From assembly GCF_002865585.1 (NCBI RefSeq), contig NZ_CP025581.1, forward strand, positions 248,001 to 312,000: a stretch of DNA of 64,000 bases, in the 5' to 3' direction. The notes beneath the pieces were generated by a model. It saw nothing but the letters and a program-made list of their open reading frames with translations. It was not told where the DNA came from and did not search any database. Made by a program: the position numbers and the translations under genes. The stretch is from Nocardioides houyundeii. Its GTDB lineage: Bacteria > Actinomycetota > Actinomycetes > Propionibacteriales > Nocardioidaceae. Positions 49,255 through 56,974 of this stretch are shown here, piece by piece (within the stretch, counting starts at the first letter, position 1; each line of letters opens with the position of its first letter).

Positions 49255-50165
49255 TGGTCCGCAACGTGCTGCGGCTCCGGAGCGGGCAGGTGGCGGTGAC
49301 GATGCTGGCGCTCCTGGTCCTGCTCGCCGTCCTCGGCGGCTTCCTGGCGCCGTACGAACCCAACGCCACCGTCGGGGACCCCCTGACCGGTCCCTCGGGA
49401 GGGCACTGGCTCGGCGCCGACTACCTCGGGCGCGACGTGCTGAGCCGCCTGCTCGCGGGCTCCGCGCTGAGCCTCGCCGGCGCGCTGTTCGTCGCGGTCC
49501 TGGCCTTCCTCCTCGGGACGGTGCCGGGCATGCTGTCGATCTACCTCGGCCGGACGTTCGAGTGGATCTCGCTGCGGCTGACCGACACCCTGATCGCGCT
49601 GCCGTTCCTGGTTTTCGCGGTGGCGATGACGGCCCTGCTCGGCAACGGCGTGGTGCAGGCGCTCTTCGCGGTCGGCATCCTGCTCGCCCCCGTCTTCTAC
49701 CGCGTGGCGCGCAGCGCCACGATGGGCGTCGAGAGCTCGCAGTACGTCGAAGCGGCCGTCCTGGCCGGGGCCAGCACCAGCTGGGTGGTCTCCAAGCACG
49801 TGCTGGTCAAGGTGCTGCCGCCGCTGGCGATCTCGTTCGCGACGACCCTGGGCATGGGCCTGGTGGTCATCGCGAGCCTGACGTTCCTCTCCATCGGTGT
49901 CACCCCGCCCACCGCGACCTGGGGCGGCGTGCTGGCCACCGACCTCCAGTTCATCGCGATCCGGCCCTTCGCCCCGTTCGTCCCGGTCGTGCTCATCCTC
50001 GTCTCGGTGCTGGCCTGCAACCTGCTCGCCGACGCCATCCGGGACGTGACGGGCGAGTCGGGCCGGCAGCTCCTCGCCGCTCGGGAGGCCAGGCGGTCAC
50101 GCCGTCGCCCCCTGGTCGCGGCACCATCCCCCGCTGGAACCCCCGAAGGAGACACCCATGTCTGA
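49254..50165 (+). CDS. ABC transporter permease 2 (DppC/OppC-type)
   Basis: A 303-aa permease. The N-terminal TM helix and periplasmic loop carry LAPYEPNATVGDPLTGPSGG then HWLGADYLGRDVLSRLLAGS, the typical DppC signature. The cytoplasmic EAA loop reads YVEAAVLAGASTSWVVSKHV. The C-terminal ~25 residues are basic and Pro-rich. ATG 49254 overlaps the permease 1 stop, and its end overlaps the first ATPase start by eight bases. Confidence 0.93.
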   Translation: MVRNVLRLRSGQVAVTMLALLVLLAVLGGFLAPYEPNATVGDPLTGPSGGHWLGADYLGRDVLSRLLAGSALSLAGALFVAVLAFLLGTVPGMLSIYLGRTFEWISLRLTDTLIALPFLVFAVAMTALLGNGVVQALFAVGILLAPVFYRVARSATMGVESSQYVEAAVLAGASTSWVVSKHVLVKVLPPLAISFATTLGMGLVVIASLTFLSIGVTPPTATWGGVLATDLQFIAIRPFAPFVPVVLILVSVLACNLLADAIRDVTGESGRQLLAAREARRSRRRPLVAAPSPAGTPEGDTHV

Positions 50166-51003
50166 CAGCGTTCTCACCGTGCGGGACCTCGAGATCACCA
50201 ACACGGTGACGGGAGCACCGCTCGTCCACCGGGTGGACCTCGACCTGCGGCGGGGCCAGGTGCTGGGCATCGTCGGCGAGTCCGGAAGCGGCAAGACGAT
50301 CACGATCCGCGCCGTGCTCGGCATCCTGCCGCACGTCCTGGAGATCACCCGCGGCTCCATCGAGATCCTGGGCCGAGCGACGACCAGCTTCAGCGCCCAG
50401 GACTGGATCGACACCCGAGGCACCGTCATCTCGGCGGTGTTCCAGGACCCGGGCTCCTACCTCAACCCCTCCATCCGCATGGGCAAGCAGGTCCAGGAGG
50501 TGCTGCGCGTCAAGAAGGGCCTGTCCCGTGCCGAGGCGCGGGCCGAGACCCTGCGTCTCTTCGAGGCAGTGCACCTGCGCGACCCCGAGCTGGTCTACCA
50601 GCAGTACACCCACGAGCTGTCCGGCGGCATGCTGCAGCGGGTGCTGATCGCCGCGGCCATCGCGCTGGGACCCGAGGTCCTCATCGCCGACGAGGCCACC
50701 ACCGCCCTGGACGTGACCGTGCAGGCCGAGATCCTCGACCTCCTCGTGGAGCTCAAGGAGAGGGAGGGGCTCTCCCTCGTGGTGATCTCCCACGACCTGG
50801 CGGTCGTCGCCCAGCTGTGCGACGACGTCCTGGTGATGCGGGACGGGGAGGTCATCGAGCATGGCACCGCCGAGGCCGTGCTGCGCTCCCCGCAGCACGA
50901 GTACACCCAGCTGCTCATCGCCGAGCACGAGCGGTACGGGCTCGACTACTTCTTCGCCAAGCACGCCCTCGCCTCGTCACGGAAGGTCGCCACCTATGCC
51001 TGA
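50158..51003 (+). CDS. ABC transporter ATP-binding protein 1 (DppD/OppD-type)
   Basis: A 281-aa ATPase: Walker A VGESGSGKTI, Q-loop ISAVFQDPGSYLNPSI, signature LSGGMLQR, Walker B VLIADEATTALDV, and H-loop VISHDLAVVAQLCDDVLVM. The C-terminal oligopeptide-transporter extension with the Fe-S Cys cluster of some DppD/DppF proteins is absent or very short. It is coupled to permease 2 and ATPase 2 by overlaps. Confidence 0.94.
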   Translation: MSDSVLTVRDLEITNTVTGAPLVHRVDLDLRRGQVLGIVGESGSGKTITIRAVLGILPHVLEITRGSIEILGRATTSFSAQDWIDTRGTVISAVFQDPGSYLNPSIRMGKQVQEVLRVKKGLSRAEARAETLRLFEAVHLRDPELVYQQYTHELSGGMLQRVLIAAAIALGPEVLIADEATTALDVTVQAEILDLLVELKEREGLSLVVISHDLAVVAQLCDDVLVMRDGEVIEHGTAEAVLRSPQHEYTQLLIAEHERYGLDYFFAKHALASSRKVATYA

Positions 51004-51889
51004 CCTGCCCCGCACCCGTCCGCTGCTCGCCCTCGAGCGCATCGACGTGCACTACGGCCGTGGCCGCACCAGCACTCACGTCATCCATGACGTGAGCCTC
51101 CAGGTCGCCCGCGGCGAGATCGTCGGACTCATCGGGGAGAGCGGCTCGGGCAAGTCCACGATCGCGCGCGCGGTCCTCGGCCTGGTGGGGCTCAGCGGCG
51201 GTGACATCCATGTCGACGGTGAGCACGTCAACGTCCACTCGCGGGCCCAGCGCCGCGCCTTCCGGCGCCGCGGCGTCGTGCAGTACGTCTTCCAGGATCC
51301 GCTGCGCAGCCTCGACGGCGACGTCTCGATCGGCGACTCGATCGCGGAGCCGCTCCGCATCCGCGGCGGCCTGTCCCGGGCGGCGGTCAAGGAGAAGGTC
51401 CGCGAGTACGCCGGCAAGGCCCGGCTCGACGTTCAGCTGCTCGACTGCTATCCGGCCGAGATCTCGGGTGGGCAGCGACAGCGCGCGGCCATCGCACGGG
51501 CGCTGATCACCGAGCCCAAGCTGCTGATCCTCGACGAGCCCGTGAGCGCGCTCGACGCGGCGACCCGGGTGCGGATCATCGACGGTCTGACCGCCCTGCG
51601 CGACGAGGGCATCGGCATGCTCTACATCTCCCACGACCTCGGCTCGGTGGCCGGCGTGACTGACCGCACCGTGGTGCTGAGCCAGGGAGTCGTGGTGGAG
51701 TCCGGCCGCACCCAGGACGTGGTCACCGACCCGCAGCACCTCTACACCAGGCTGCTCGTCGGCTCGGCGCCGCTGCTCTCGGGGGAGGCGCTGACCCGGC
51801 ATGAGCGCAACGAGCTTCGCAGGCAGCTGAGTCAGGCCTTCTTGGACAGCGACGAGGCCAGGGACCAGGGCCCTAGTCTTCGGACATGA
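50996..51889 (+). CDS. ABC transporter ATP-binding protein 2 (DppF/OppF-type)
   Basis: A 297-aa ATPase: Walker A GESGSGKSTIARAVLGLVG, QYVFQDPLRSLDGDVSIGDS (a DPxxSL block), signature ISGGQRQRAAIARAL, Walker B LLILDEPVSALDA and YISHDLGSVAGVTDRTVVL. It completes a five-gene importer (SBP, two permeases, two ATPases). ATG 50996 lies within the ATPase 1 gene. The -10 box of the next gene (51874) lies inside its last codons. Confidence 0.94.
   Translation: MPDLPRTRPLLALERIDVHYGRGRTSTHVIHDVSLQVARGEIVGLIGESGSGKSTIARAVLGLVGLSGGDIHVDGEHVNVHSRAQRRAFRRRGVVQYVFQDPLRSLDGDVSIGDSIAEPLRIRGGLSRAAVKEKVREYAGKARLDVQLLDCYPAEISGGQRQRAAIARALITEPKLLILDEPVSALDAATRVRIIDGLTALRDEGIGMLYISHDLGSVAGVTDRTVVLSQGVVVESGRTQDVVTDPQHLYTRLLVGSAPLLSGEALTRHERNELRRQLSQAFLDSDEARDQGPSLRT
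51874..51879 (+). promoter_or_regulatory. -10 box of leaderless promoter inside the ATPase 2 gene
   Basis: TAGTCT, six bases before ATG 51886. It lets the downstream secreted-protein gene be transcribed independently of the importer. Confidence 0.45.
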
Positions 51890-53169
51890 ACGCACGGGGG
51901 CTCGGACTGATGGTGACGGCGCTGTTGACTGCGCTGCTGACGACACTTCTCGGGGGCCAGGCCGCCACGGCGGCTTCTCTCGAAGCTGCGGCACCTGCCG
52001 ACAACGGGCCGCGCTTCCTGGAGGACTACCCCAGCTTCTCGCCCAACGGGGACGGGGACCATGACCGTCTCGAGGTCGGCTACCAGCTCCGAGTCGGCGC
52101 TGTCGTCCAGATCCGGGTAGAGCCGCGCACCAAGGTTGCGCCGTTCACCGTCGCGCTCGGGTGGAAGCCAGCAGGCCGCCACACCTGGAGGTGGAACGGG
52201 CGGACCCCACAGGGGAGGCTCGTGCCAGAGGGCTTGTACGAGGTCCACCTCCTGACGCCACAGGGTCGCGCGGAGTCGTTCGCGTCGCTGGACCTGACGT
52301 TCGAGTCAGGGGTCTTCGTCTCGGAGCGCTTCGGTGCCCCTCGCGACCAGGTCTCCAAGGTCTACCCGCGCTCCGTCGCCGTCCGGGACGGCGTACGCCT
52401 GTTCGTCGGCCGGGTTTCCGACGGTGAGGTGCGAAGCGGTGTCGTGACCTTCCGCAACGCGTCCGGTGGCGTCGTGCTGCGCCGTGACCTGCGTTCCCTG
52501 GACCGGGACGACGAGCTGATCTGGGAGGGTCGCGACAGTCGGGGACGCCCGCTGCCGCCAGGTCGCTACCTCGCCACTGTGTCGGGGGCCGACAGGCTGG
52601 GCAACGAGGGCGCCAGCAAGCCGCTGCGGCTGTGGGTCTCCCAGGATCGCCTGGTGTGGCGTCAACGGACCCGGGTGCTGACGGCGCAGAAGGCGTGGAT
52701 CTCGCCGTGCAGCGGCAGTACGACTCCCGAGTGCCAGATGACCGTCCCCGGTGGGGAGGTGACGCCCAGTGTCCGTCTCGCGGGCGGACTGACCCACCGG
52801 GCTGAGCCGAGCCAACCCTTCATGGGAAGAGCCCGGTCACAGCACTTCCTGGCGGTGCCGAAGGCAGTGCGCGGGGTGGACGCCATCCGGGTCGCCTTCG
52901 CCGGTGAGCCGACGAACCCGGGCGGGACCGACGTCGGCCACCTCTCCGCGGGAGCGGGCGGGCCGGGAGCCGAGGCCATGGTGTCCTCCGGCAGCACAGG
53001 ACGAACGCGATGGGTCGAGGACCCGGTCTATGGCGACGGGGTCGAGCGCTCGGACCGCGACCGCCGGCGACTGCCGGGCGCTTACTGGGAGTTCTGGACC
53101 GAAGGGGATGACGCGTTCGACGTGGGCACCTTCACGGTGAGCCTCCGCTACCTGGCCGTCGCCGGGTAG
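51886..53169 (+). CDS. Secreted protein with FlgD-Ig-like domains
   Basis: A 427-aa exported protein. The signal peptide (LGLMVTALLTALLTTLLGG then QAATAAS) ends near residue 31. Mature sequence begins with SFSPNGDGDHDRLEVGYQLR, the SPNGDGxxD calcium-type motif seen before gliding-motility/FlgD-Ig domains. Two FlgD-Ig repeats follow (HTWRWNGRTPQGRLVPEGLY and LIWEGRDSRGRPLPPGRYLA), then a C-terminal beta-rich domain with a Cys pair. No catalytic motif. ATG overlaps the ATPase 2 stop, but a leaderless promoter is present, so membership in the importer operon is doubtful. Confidence 0.8.
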   Translation: MNARGLGLMVTALLTALLTTLLGGQAATAASLEAAAPADNGPRFLEDYPSFSPNGDGDHDRLEVGYQLRVGAVVQIRVEPRTKVAPFTVALGWKPAGRHTWRWNGRTPQGRLVPEGLYEVHLLTPQGRAESFASLDLTFESGVFVSERFGAPRDQVSKVYPRSVAVRDGVRLFVGRVSDGEVRSGVVTFRNASGGVVLRRDLRSLDRDDELIWEGRDSRGRPLPPGRYLATVSGADRLGNEGASKPLRLWVSQDRLVWRQRTRVLTAQKAWISPCSGSTTPECQMTVPGGEVTPSVRLAGGLTHRAEPSQPFMGRARSQHFLAVPKAVRGVDAIRVAFAGEPTNPGGTDVGHLSAGAGGPGAEAMVSSGSTGRTRWVEDPVYGDGVERSDRDRRRLPGAYWEFWTEGDDAFDVGTFTVSLRYLAVAG

Positions 53170-53326
53170 CCAGCCCCGGTCACCGGCAAGAACGAAGGCA
53201 CGAGTGCGGCTCGTTGGGTCGGCGTGGAGCCACCCTGCTGGGGGCGCAGCGCAGCACGACCCTTGATCGACTCAGGCAAGCACGTCCTTGAGACAAAGCA
53301 ACTCGCGCGGGTGGCCACAGGGCCGT

Positions 53327-54223
53327 TCAGGCGCGCGCCGCGGCGACCTCACGTCGTACGGCGGGGGCCACCTCGGCCGCGAACAGCTCGGTGGTGGCGG
53401 TGTCGTCGGAGGGGAGGATGAACCCGCTGGTGCCGTAGGTGAGGGCGATGTCGGTGAGCTCCTCGACCCACTGCTCGGGCGGGCCCTGGAGGACGCCGGT
53501 GCTGGTGCGGGCGAAGGCGCCGGAGATGTTGAGGAAGCGTCGTACGGCACGGGGGTCCCGCCCGGCGGACTCGACGCCCTCGTCGATGTGCTTGTTCATG
53601 GCGGTGAGGTCGGCGGCGCCGCCGGGCAGGTAGGGCAGGGAGGGCAGCCAGCCGTCGGCGACCCGGCCGGTCAGGTCCAGCATGCGTGGCTTGTAGGCGC
53701 CGATCCAGATGCCGGGGTGGTGGGCCGGCGCCGGTCCGCGCTTGGCGCCGCTGACCGAGTAGTGGGTGCCGGTGACGCTCAGGCCGCCCGGCTGGTCGGT
53801 GTCCCAGATGCCGCGGATGATGGTGACCGCCTCCTCCAGGGCCGCGATCGACTCGCCAGCGGTCCGCCGAGGCCCGCCCATGGCCTCCACGCCGTCCCAG
53901 AAGGCACCGGCGCCGATGCCGAGCTCGACGCGTCCGCCGGAGAGCAGGTCGGCCGTGGCGACGCTGCGGGCGAGCACGGCGGGCGGGCGCAGCGGCAGGT
54001 TGGTTACGTTGGCGCTGAGGTGGATCCGCTCGGTACGGGCCGCGGCGTAGGCGATCAAGGTCCAGGTGTCGTGGAACTTCGCGACGTACGGGTGGTCCTG
54101 GAAGGTGACCAGGTCCAGGCCGGCCCGGTCGGCCACGATCGCCTGCTCCACCGCGTGGTGGACCGGCTGGTTGGTCGGGGTGACGAAGGTGCCGAAAAGC
54201 AGGTCGTGTCCGTAGTCGGTCAT
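53327..54223 (-). CDS. LLM class flavin-dependent oxidoreductase (F420-type)
   Basis: A 298-aa luciferase-like protein: VEQAIVADRAGLDLVTFQDH, RIHLSANVTNLPLRPPAVLA, TADLLSGGRVELGIGAGAFW and HHPGIWIGAYKPRMLDLTGR. These features fit actinobacterial F420-dependent LLM oxidoreductases. ATG 54223 overlaps the stop of the FAD-oxidase gene; it is third gene of the MarR-controlled azoR operon. The 157 bp on its 3' side (53170-53326) hold nothing I recognise. Confidence 0.9.
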   Translation of the reverse strand: MTDYGHDLLFGTFVTPTNQPVHHAVEQAIVADRAGLDLVTFQDHPYVAKFHDTWTLIAYAAARTERIHLSANVTNLPLRPPAVLARSVATADLLSGGRVELGIGAGAFWDGVEAMGGPRRTAGESIAALEEAVTIIRGIWDTDQPGGLSVTGTHYSVSGAKRGPAPAHHPGIWIGAYKPRMLDLTGRVADGWLPSLPYLPGGAADLTAMNKHIDEGVESAGRDPRAVRRFLNISGAFARTSTGVLQGPPEQWVEELTDIALTYGTSGFILPSDDTATTELFAAEVAPAVRREVAAARA

Positions 54224-55593
54224 GCGAGGCTCCTGGTGGGTGGGGTGGCGAGGTTGAAGTTGTCGCGGAACAGGTTGGTCGGGTCGAGCTCGGCCTTCAG
54301 GGCCCGCAGCCGGGCCAGGGTGGCCGGCGGGAACGCCTCGAGGATGCGGTCGGGGCCGGTGTCGGTCTCGAAGCTCAGGTAGCTGCCGGACAGGTGCGGC
54401 CGGAGCTGGTCCCAGGCGCGGTCGACGCGCTGGGCGTTGGCGCCCATGGCGACGATGGAGAATCGGGCGTCGCGGTGCGCGAAGGCCGTCGCGTCCCGGG
54501 GCACGTCGGCGACCGCCCCGCCCATGCTGCGCAGCTGGAACCAGTGCACCGCGCCGCTGGCGAGCAGCCGCGCGCTCGCAGCGGCGACCTCGGGCGTGAG
54601 CTCGGTGACCAGCCCGGACCGGGAGACCGGCTCGCCGCGTCCCTGGTGCGGCGCGTCGGGGAACATGTTCATCACCGCCGCGTACGGCGCGATCACCACC
54701 TGCTGCTGGACCAGCGGCGCGATCTCGGCGAACGGCTGGAGCTGCGCCACGACGACGTCGGGGTCGTCGGAGGCGACCATCGCCATGATCTGGGCGACCC
54801 CGGATCTGCCCATGATCAGGTTGGGGGTGGTCTCCCGTGGGGCGGCATCGGTGACGCGACCGAACTCCTCGAGGAACGCGGCCGGGTCGTCGACCCGGAA
54901 GGCGAGCTGGGCCCAGCCGATGTCGGGCACCTCGTCAACGGTGAACTCGAACGACGTGACGATGCCGAAGTTGGCGCCGGCGCCGCGGACGGCCCAGAAC
55001 AGCTCGGGGTGCTCGGTGTCGCTGGCCCGTACGACGGAGCCGTCGGCCAGCACCATCTCGACGGCGCGCAGGTGGTCGATGGTCAGACCGTGCTTGCGGC
55101 CCAGGAACCCGATGCCACCGGCGGTGGCCAGGCCACCGACCCCGACCCCGCCGTAGTCGCCCGAACCGAGCGCCCAGCCGTGGGGCTGGAGGGCGCTGGC
55201 GACGTGCTTCCACCGCGCGCCGGGCCCGACGCGGACGAGTCGACGGGATGCGTCGAGGACCTCGATCGCGTCCAGGGCGCCGACGTCGATGACGAGGCCG
55301 CCGTCGTTGGTGGAGCGACCGCTGATGCCGTGACCGCCGCTGCGGACTCCCAGCGGCAGGTGCTGGTGGCGCCGGGCGACCGCGACCGCCTCCACCACCT
55401 CGGCCGGGCTCTGCGGTCGGAGCACCAGCCCCGGGCTGCCGCCGCGCAGGTACGTCGACCGGACACCCGGGTACGCAGCGTCGCCGGGTTCCACCGCGGT
55501 CCCGGCCAGCACGTCGGGCAGTCCGTCGTAGTCGATCCCGGGACGGCGGTGCGCCCGGAGGTCGGATCGGACTGCCCGTCCGTGCTGCGTCAT
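54220..55593 (-). CDS. FAD-binding oxidoreductase, BBE-like (PCMH family)
   Basis: A 457-aa berberine-bridge-enzyme-like oxidase: VLRPQSPAEVVEAVAVARRH, LGVRSGGHGISGRSTNDGGL (His for 8-alpha FAD attachment) and GVGVGGLATAGGIGFLGRKH, with C-terminal LDPTNLFRDNFNL. The Cys that makes the second FAD link in bicovalent members is absent near GSGDYGGVG, so FAD is probably mono-covalent. It likely oxidises an alcohol, sugar or phenolic. RBS AAGAAGAGG precedes ATG 55593. It is second gene after azoR. Confidence 0.92.
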   Translation of the reverse strand: MTQHGRAVRSDLRAHRRPGIDYDGLPDVLAGTAVEPGDAAYPGVRSTYLRGGSPGLVLRPQSPAEVVEAVAVARRHQHLPLGVRSGGHGISGRSTNDGGLVIDVGALDAIEVLDASRRLVRVGPGARWKHVASALQPHGWALGSGDYGGVGVGGLATAGGIGFLGRKHGLTIDHLRAVEMVLADGSVVRASDTEHPELFWAVRGAGANFGIVTSFEFTVDEVPDIGWAQLAFRVDDPAAFLEEFGRVTDAAPRETTPNLIMGRSGVAQIMAMVASDDPDVVVAQLQPFAEIAPLVQQQVVIAPYAAVMNMFPDAPHQGRGEPVSRSGLVTELTPEVAAASARLLASGAVHWFQLRSMGGAVADVPRDATAFAHRDARFSIVAMGANAQRVDRAWDQLRPHLSGSYLSFETDTGPDRILEAFPPATLARLRALKAELDPTNLFRDNFNLATPPTRSLA

Positions 55594-55625
55594 GATGCGC
55601 CTCTTCTTGACCGGTCCTGGGTGGC

Positions 55626-56267
55626 TCAGGCGGCGCGCCGGGCCGCCAGCGCGGCTCCGGTCTCGACGGCAGCTTCCTCGGCGCTCTTGCGCATCACCGC
55701 CGCCAGCTCGGCGAACTCGTCGAGAGCGGGGTTGATGCCGACGAGGGTGAACTCGCGCTCGATCAGCGTCAGGTCCGCGCCCCACAGGTCGACCAGGATC
55801 CGACGCAGGTAGTCGGTGTTGTGGTCCCAGCCCTCGCGCGGGGTCCCGGCGCCGTAGGCGCCGCCGCGGGTGACCACCAGAGCGGTCGGGGTGCCCTCCA
55901 GCAGCCGGGCGCCCTGCGGTGCGCCGGCCAGCGCCAGGTCGATCCAGGACTTCACGTGCTGGGAGACGCCGAAGTTGTAGAGCGGGAGCGCGAGCACGGC
56001 CGTGGTGGCCTGCTGCAGCTCGTCGGCCAGCTGCTGCGCGAGGCCCAGAGCCTGGTGCTGCGCGTCAGTACGGTCCGTCTCCGCGGTGGCGCCGCCGACG
56101 ACCGCCGAGGCCCAGGCCTCCGCAGGCAGCGGGTCGCGGCCGAGGTGCCGGCGTACGACGGGGGCGTCGGGGTGCGCGGTGGTGAGCTCGGTGAGGACGA
56201 GGTCCCCCAGCGCGCTGCTGGCGGAGTGGTCGCCCTGGATGGAGGAATCGACACGAAGGATGGACAC
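55626..56267 (-). CDS. azoR: FMN-dependent NADH:quinone oxidoreductase / azoreductase
   Basis: A 213-aa flavodoxin-like reductase: ILRVDSSIQGDHSASSALGD (phosphate-binding loop), LALPLYNFGVSQHVKSWIDL and VVTRGGAYGAGTPREGWDHN, all AzoR/AcpD family signatures. It reduces quinones and azo compounds by two electrons, protecting against quinone stress. GTG 56267 with AGGAGA at proper spacing. Its promoter region carries the MarR operator, so it heads a MarR-repressed operon with the FAD oxidase and LLM genes. Confidence 0.92.
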   Translation of the reverse strand: MSILRVDSSIQGDHSASSALGDLVLTELTTAHPDAPVVRRHLGRDPLPAEAWASAVVGGATAETDRTDAQHQALGLAQQLADELQQATTAVLALPLYNFGVSQHVKSWIDLALAGAPQGARLLEGTPTALVVTRGGAYGAGTPREGWDHNTDYLRRILVDLWGADLTLIEREFTLVGINPALDEFAELAAVMRKSAEEAAVETGAALAARRAA

Positions 56268-56304
56268 GGGAGTCTCCTGACGAGGGGGCGCGAGGATCGA
56301 CCCC

Positions 56305-56354
56305 GCTTGAATGTTCAAGTCACACGGTAGCCGCTGTGACTTGAACATTCAAGC
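56305..56354. promoter_or_regulatory. Double MarR operator between azoR and marR (b)
   Basis: A perfect 19-bp inverted repeat (arm GCTTGAATGTTCAAGTCAC, 12-bp spacer, exact reverse complement). Each arm itself holds the palindrome TTGAA-TG-TTCAA (or its complement), so there are two operator sites facing the two divergent promoters. The right site ends eight bases before the marR -10 box. Confidence 0.8.
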
Positions 56355-56361
56355 CCCGCGC

Positions 56362-56367
56362 TATCCT
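56362..56367 (+). promoter_or_regulatory. -10 box of leaderless promoter for marR (b)
   Basis: TATCCT, six bases before GTG 56374; immediately downstream of the operator, consistent with autorepression. Confidence 0.55.
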
Positions 56368-56373
56368 GGGTAC

Positions 56374-56907
56374 GTGACCGCAGAGAAGGAGAGCCGGATC
56401 CACTCGGCCCAGGAGGACGAGCCGTGGCTGACGCCCGAGCAGCAGCGCGAGTGGCGCGGGCTCGTGGCACTGCTGATGACCCTTCCGGCCGCCCTGGACG
56501 CTCAGCTCAAGCGCGACGGCGGAGTGAACTCGTTCGAGTACCAGCTGCTCGCCGCCCTGGGGGAGGCGCCCGATCACAGGATGGTCCTCAGTGACCTGGC
56601 CCTGCTCGCCCAGGGATCGCTCTCGCGGATCTCGCACGCCGTGACGCGGCTCGAGCGCGCCGGCTGGGTGGAGCGAGGGTCCTGCTCCGTGCCCGGTGCT
56701 CGGCGCACGGAGGCCCGACTCACCGAGGCGGGCCTGGCCAAGCTCGAGGAGCTCGCCCCCGGTCACGCCCGCGAGGCGCGCCGGCTGGTGGTCGACAGAC
56801 TGACCCCGGAGCAGCTCGCTGCTCTGGGCGAGGCGGCTCGGACGATCGCCCGGGCCTGCGCCGAGGACGGGCCGCCCGAGTGTCGCGAGAAGATCGTCGA
56901 CTGCTGA
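56374..56907 (+). CDS. MarR family transcriptional regulator (b)
   Basis: A 177-aa winged-helix regulator: LTPEQQREWRGLVALLMTLP, FEYQLLAALGEAPDHRMVLS, LALLAQGSLSRISHAVTRLE (recognition helix) and VPGARRTEARLTEAG (wing). It is related in layout to marR (a) at 34434 but clearly distinct. Cys residues in the wing (CSVPGAR) and near the C terminus (ARACAEDGPPECREKIVDC) could serve thiol or quinone sensing, as in MhqR/QorR-type regulators (inference). Leaderless GTG 56374. Confidence 0.92.
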   Translation: MTAEKESRIHSAQEDEPWLTPEQQREWRGLVALLMTLPAALDAQLKRDGGVNSFEYQLLAALGEAPDHRMVLSDLALLAQGSLSRISHAVTRLERAGWVERGSCSVPGARRTEARLTEAGLAKLEELAPGHAREARRLVVDRLTPEQLAALGEAARTIARACAEDGPPECREKIVDC

Positions 56908-56948
56908 GCTCGTCGGCGGTGACCCGCGCGGGCGGCCTCCGGGGTCGA

Positions 56949-56954
56949 TAGCGT
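56949..56954 (+). promoter_or_regulatory. -10 box before the FNT-type channel gene
   Basis: TAGCGT, six bases before ATG 56961, a perfect leaderless arrangement. That ATG opens only a 12-codon frame as the sequence stands. Confidence 0.45.
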
Positions 56955-56974
56955 GTCGTCATGAACGCACCTCC

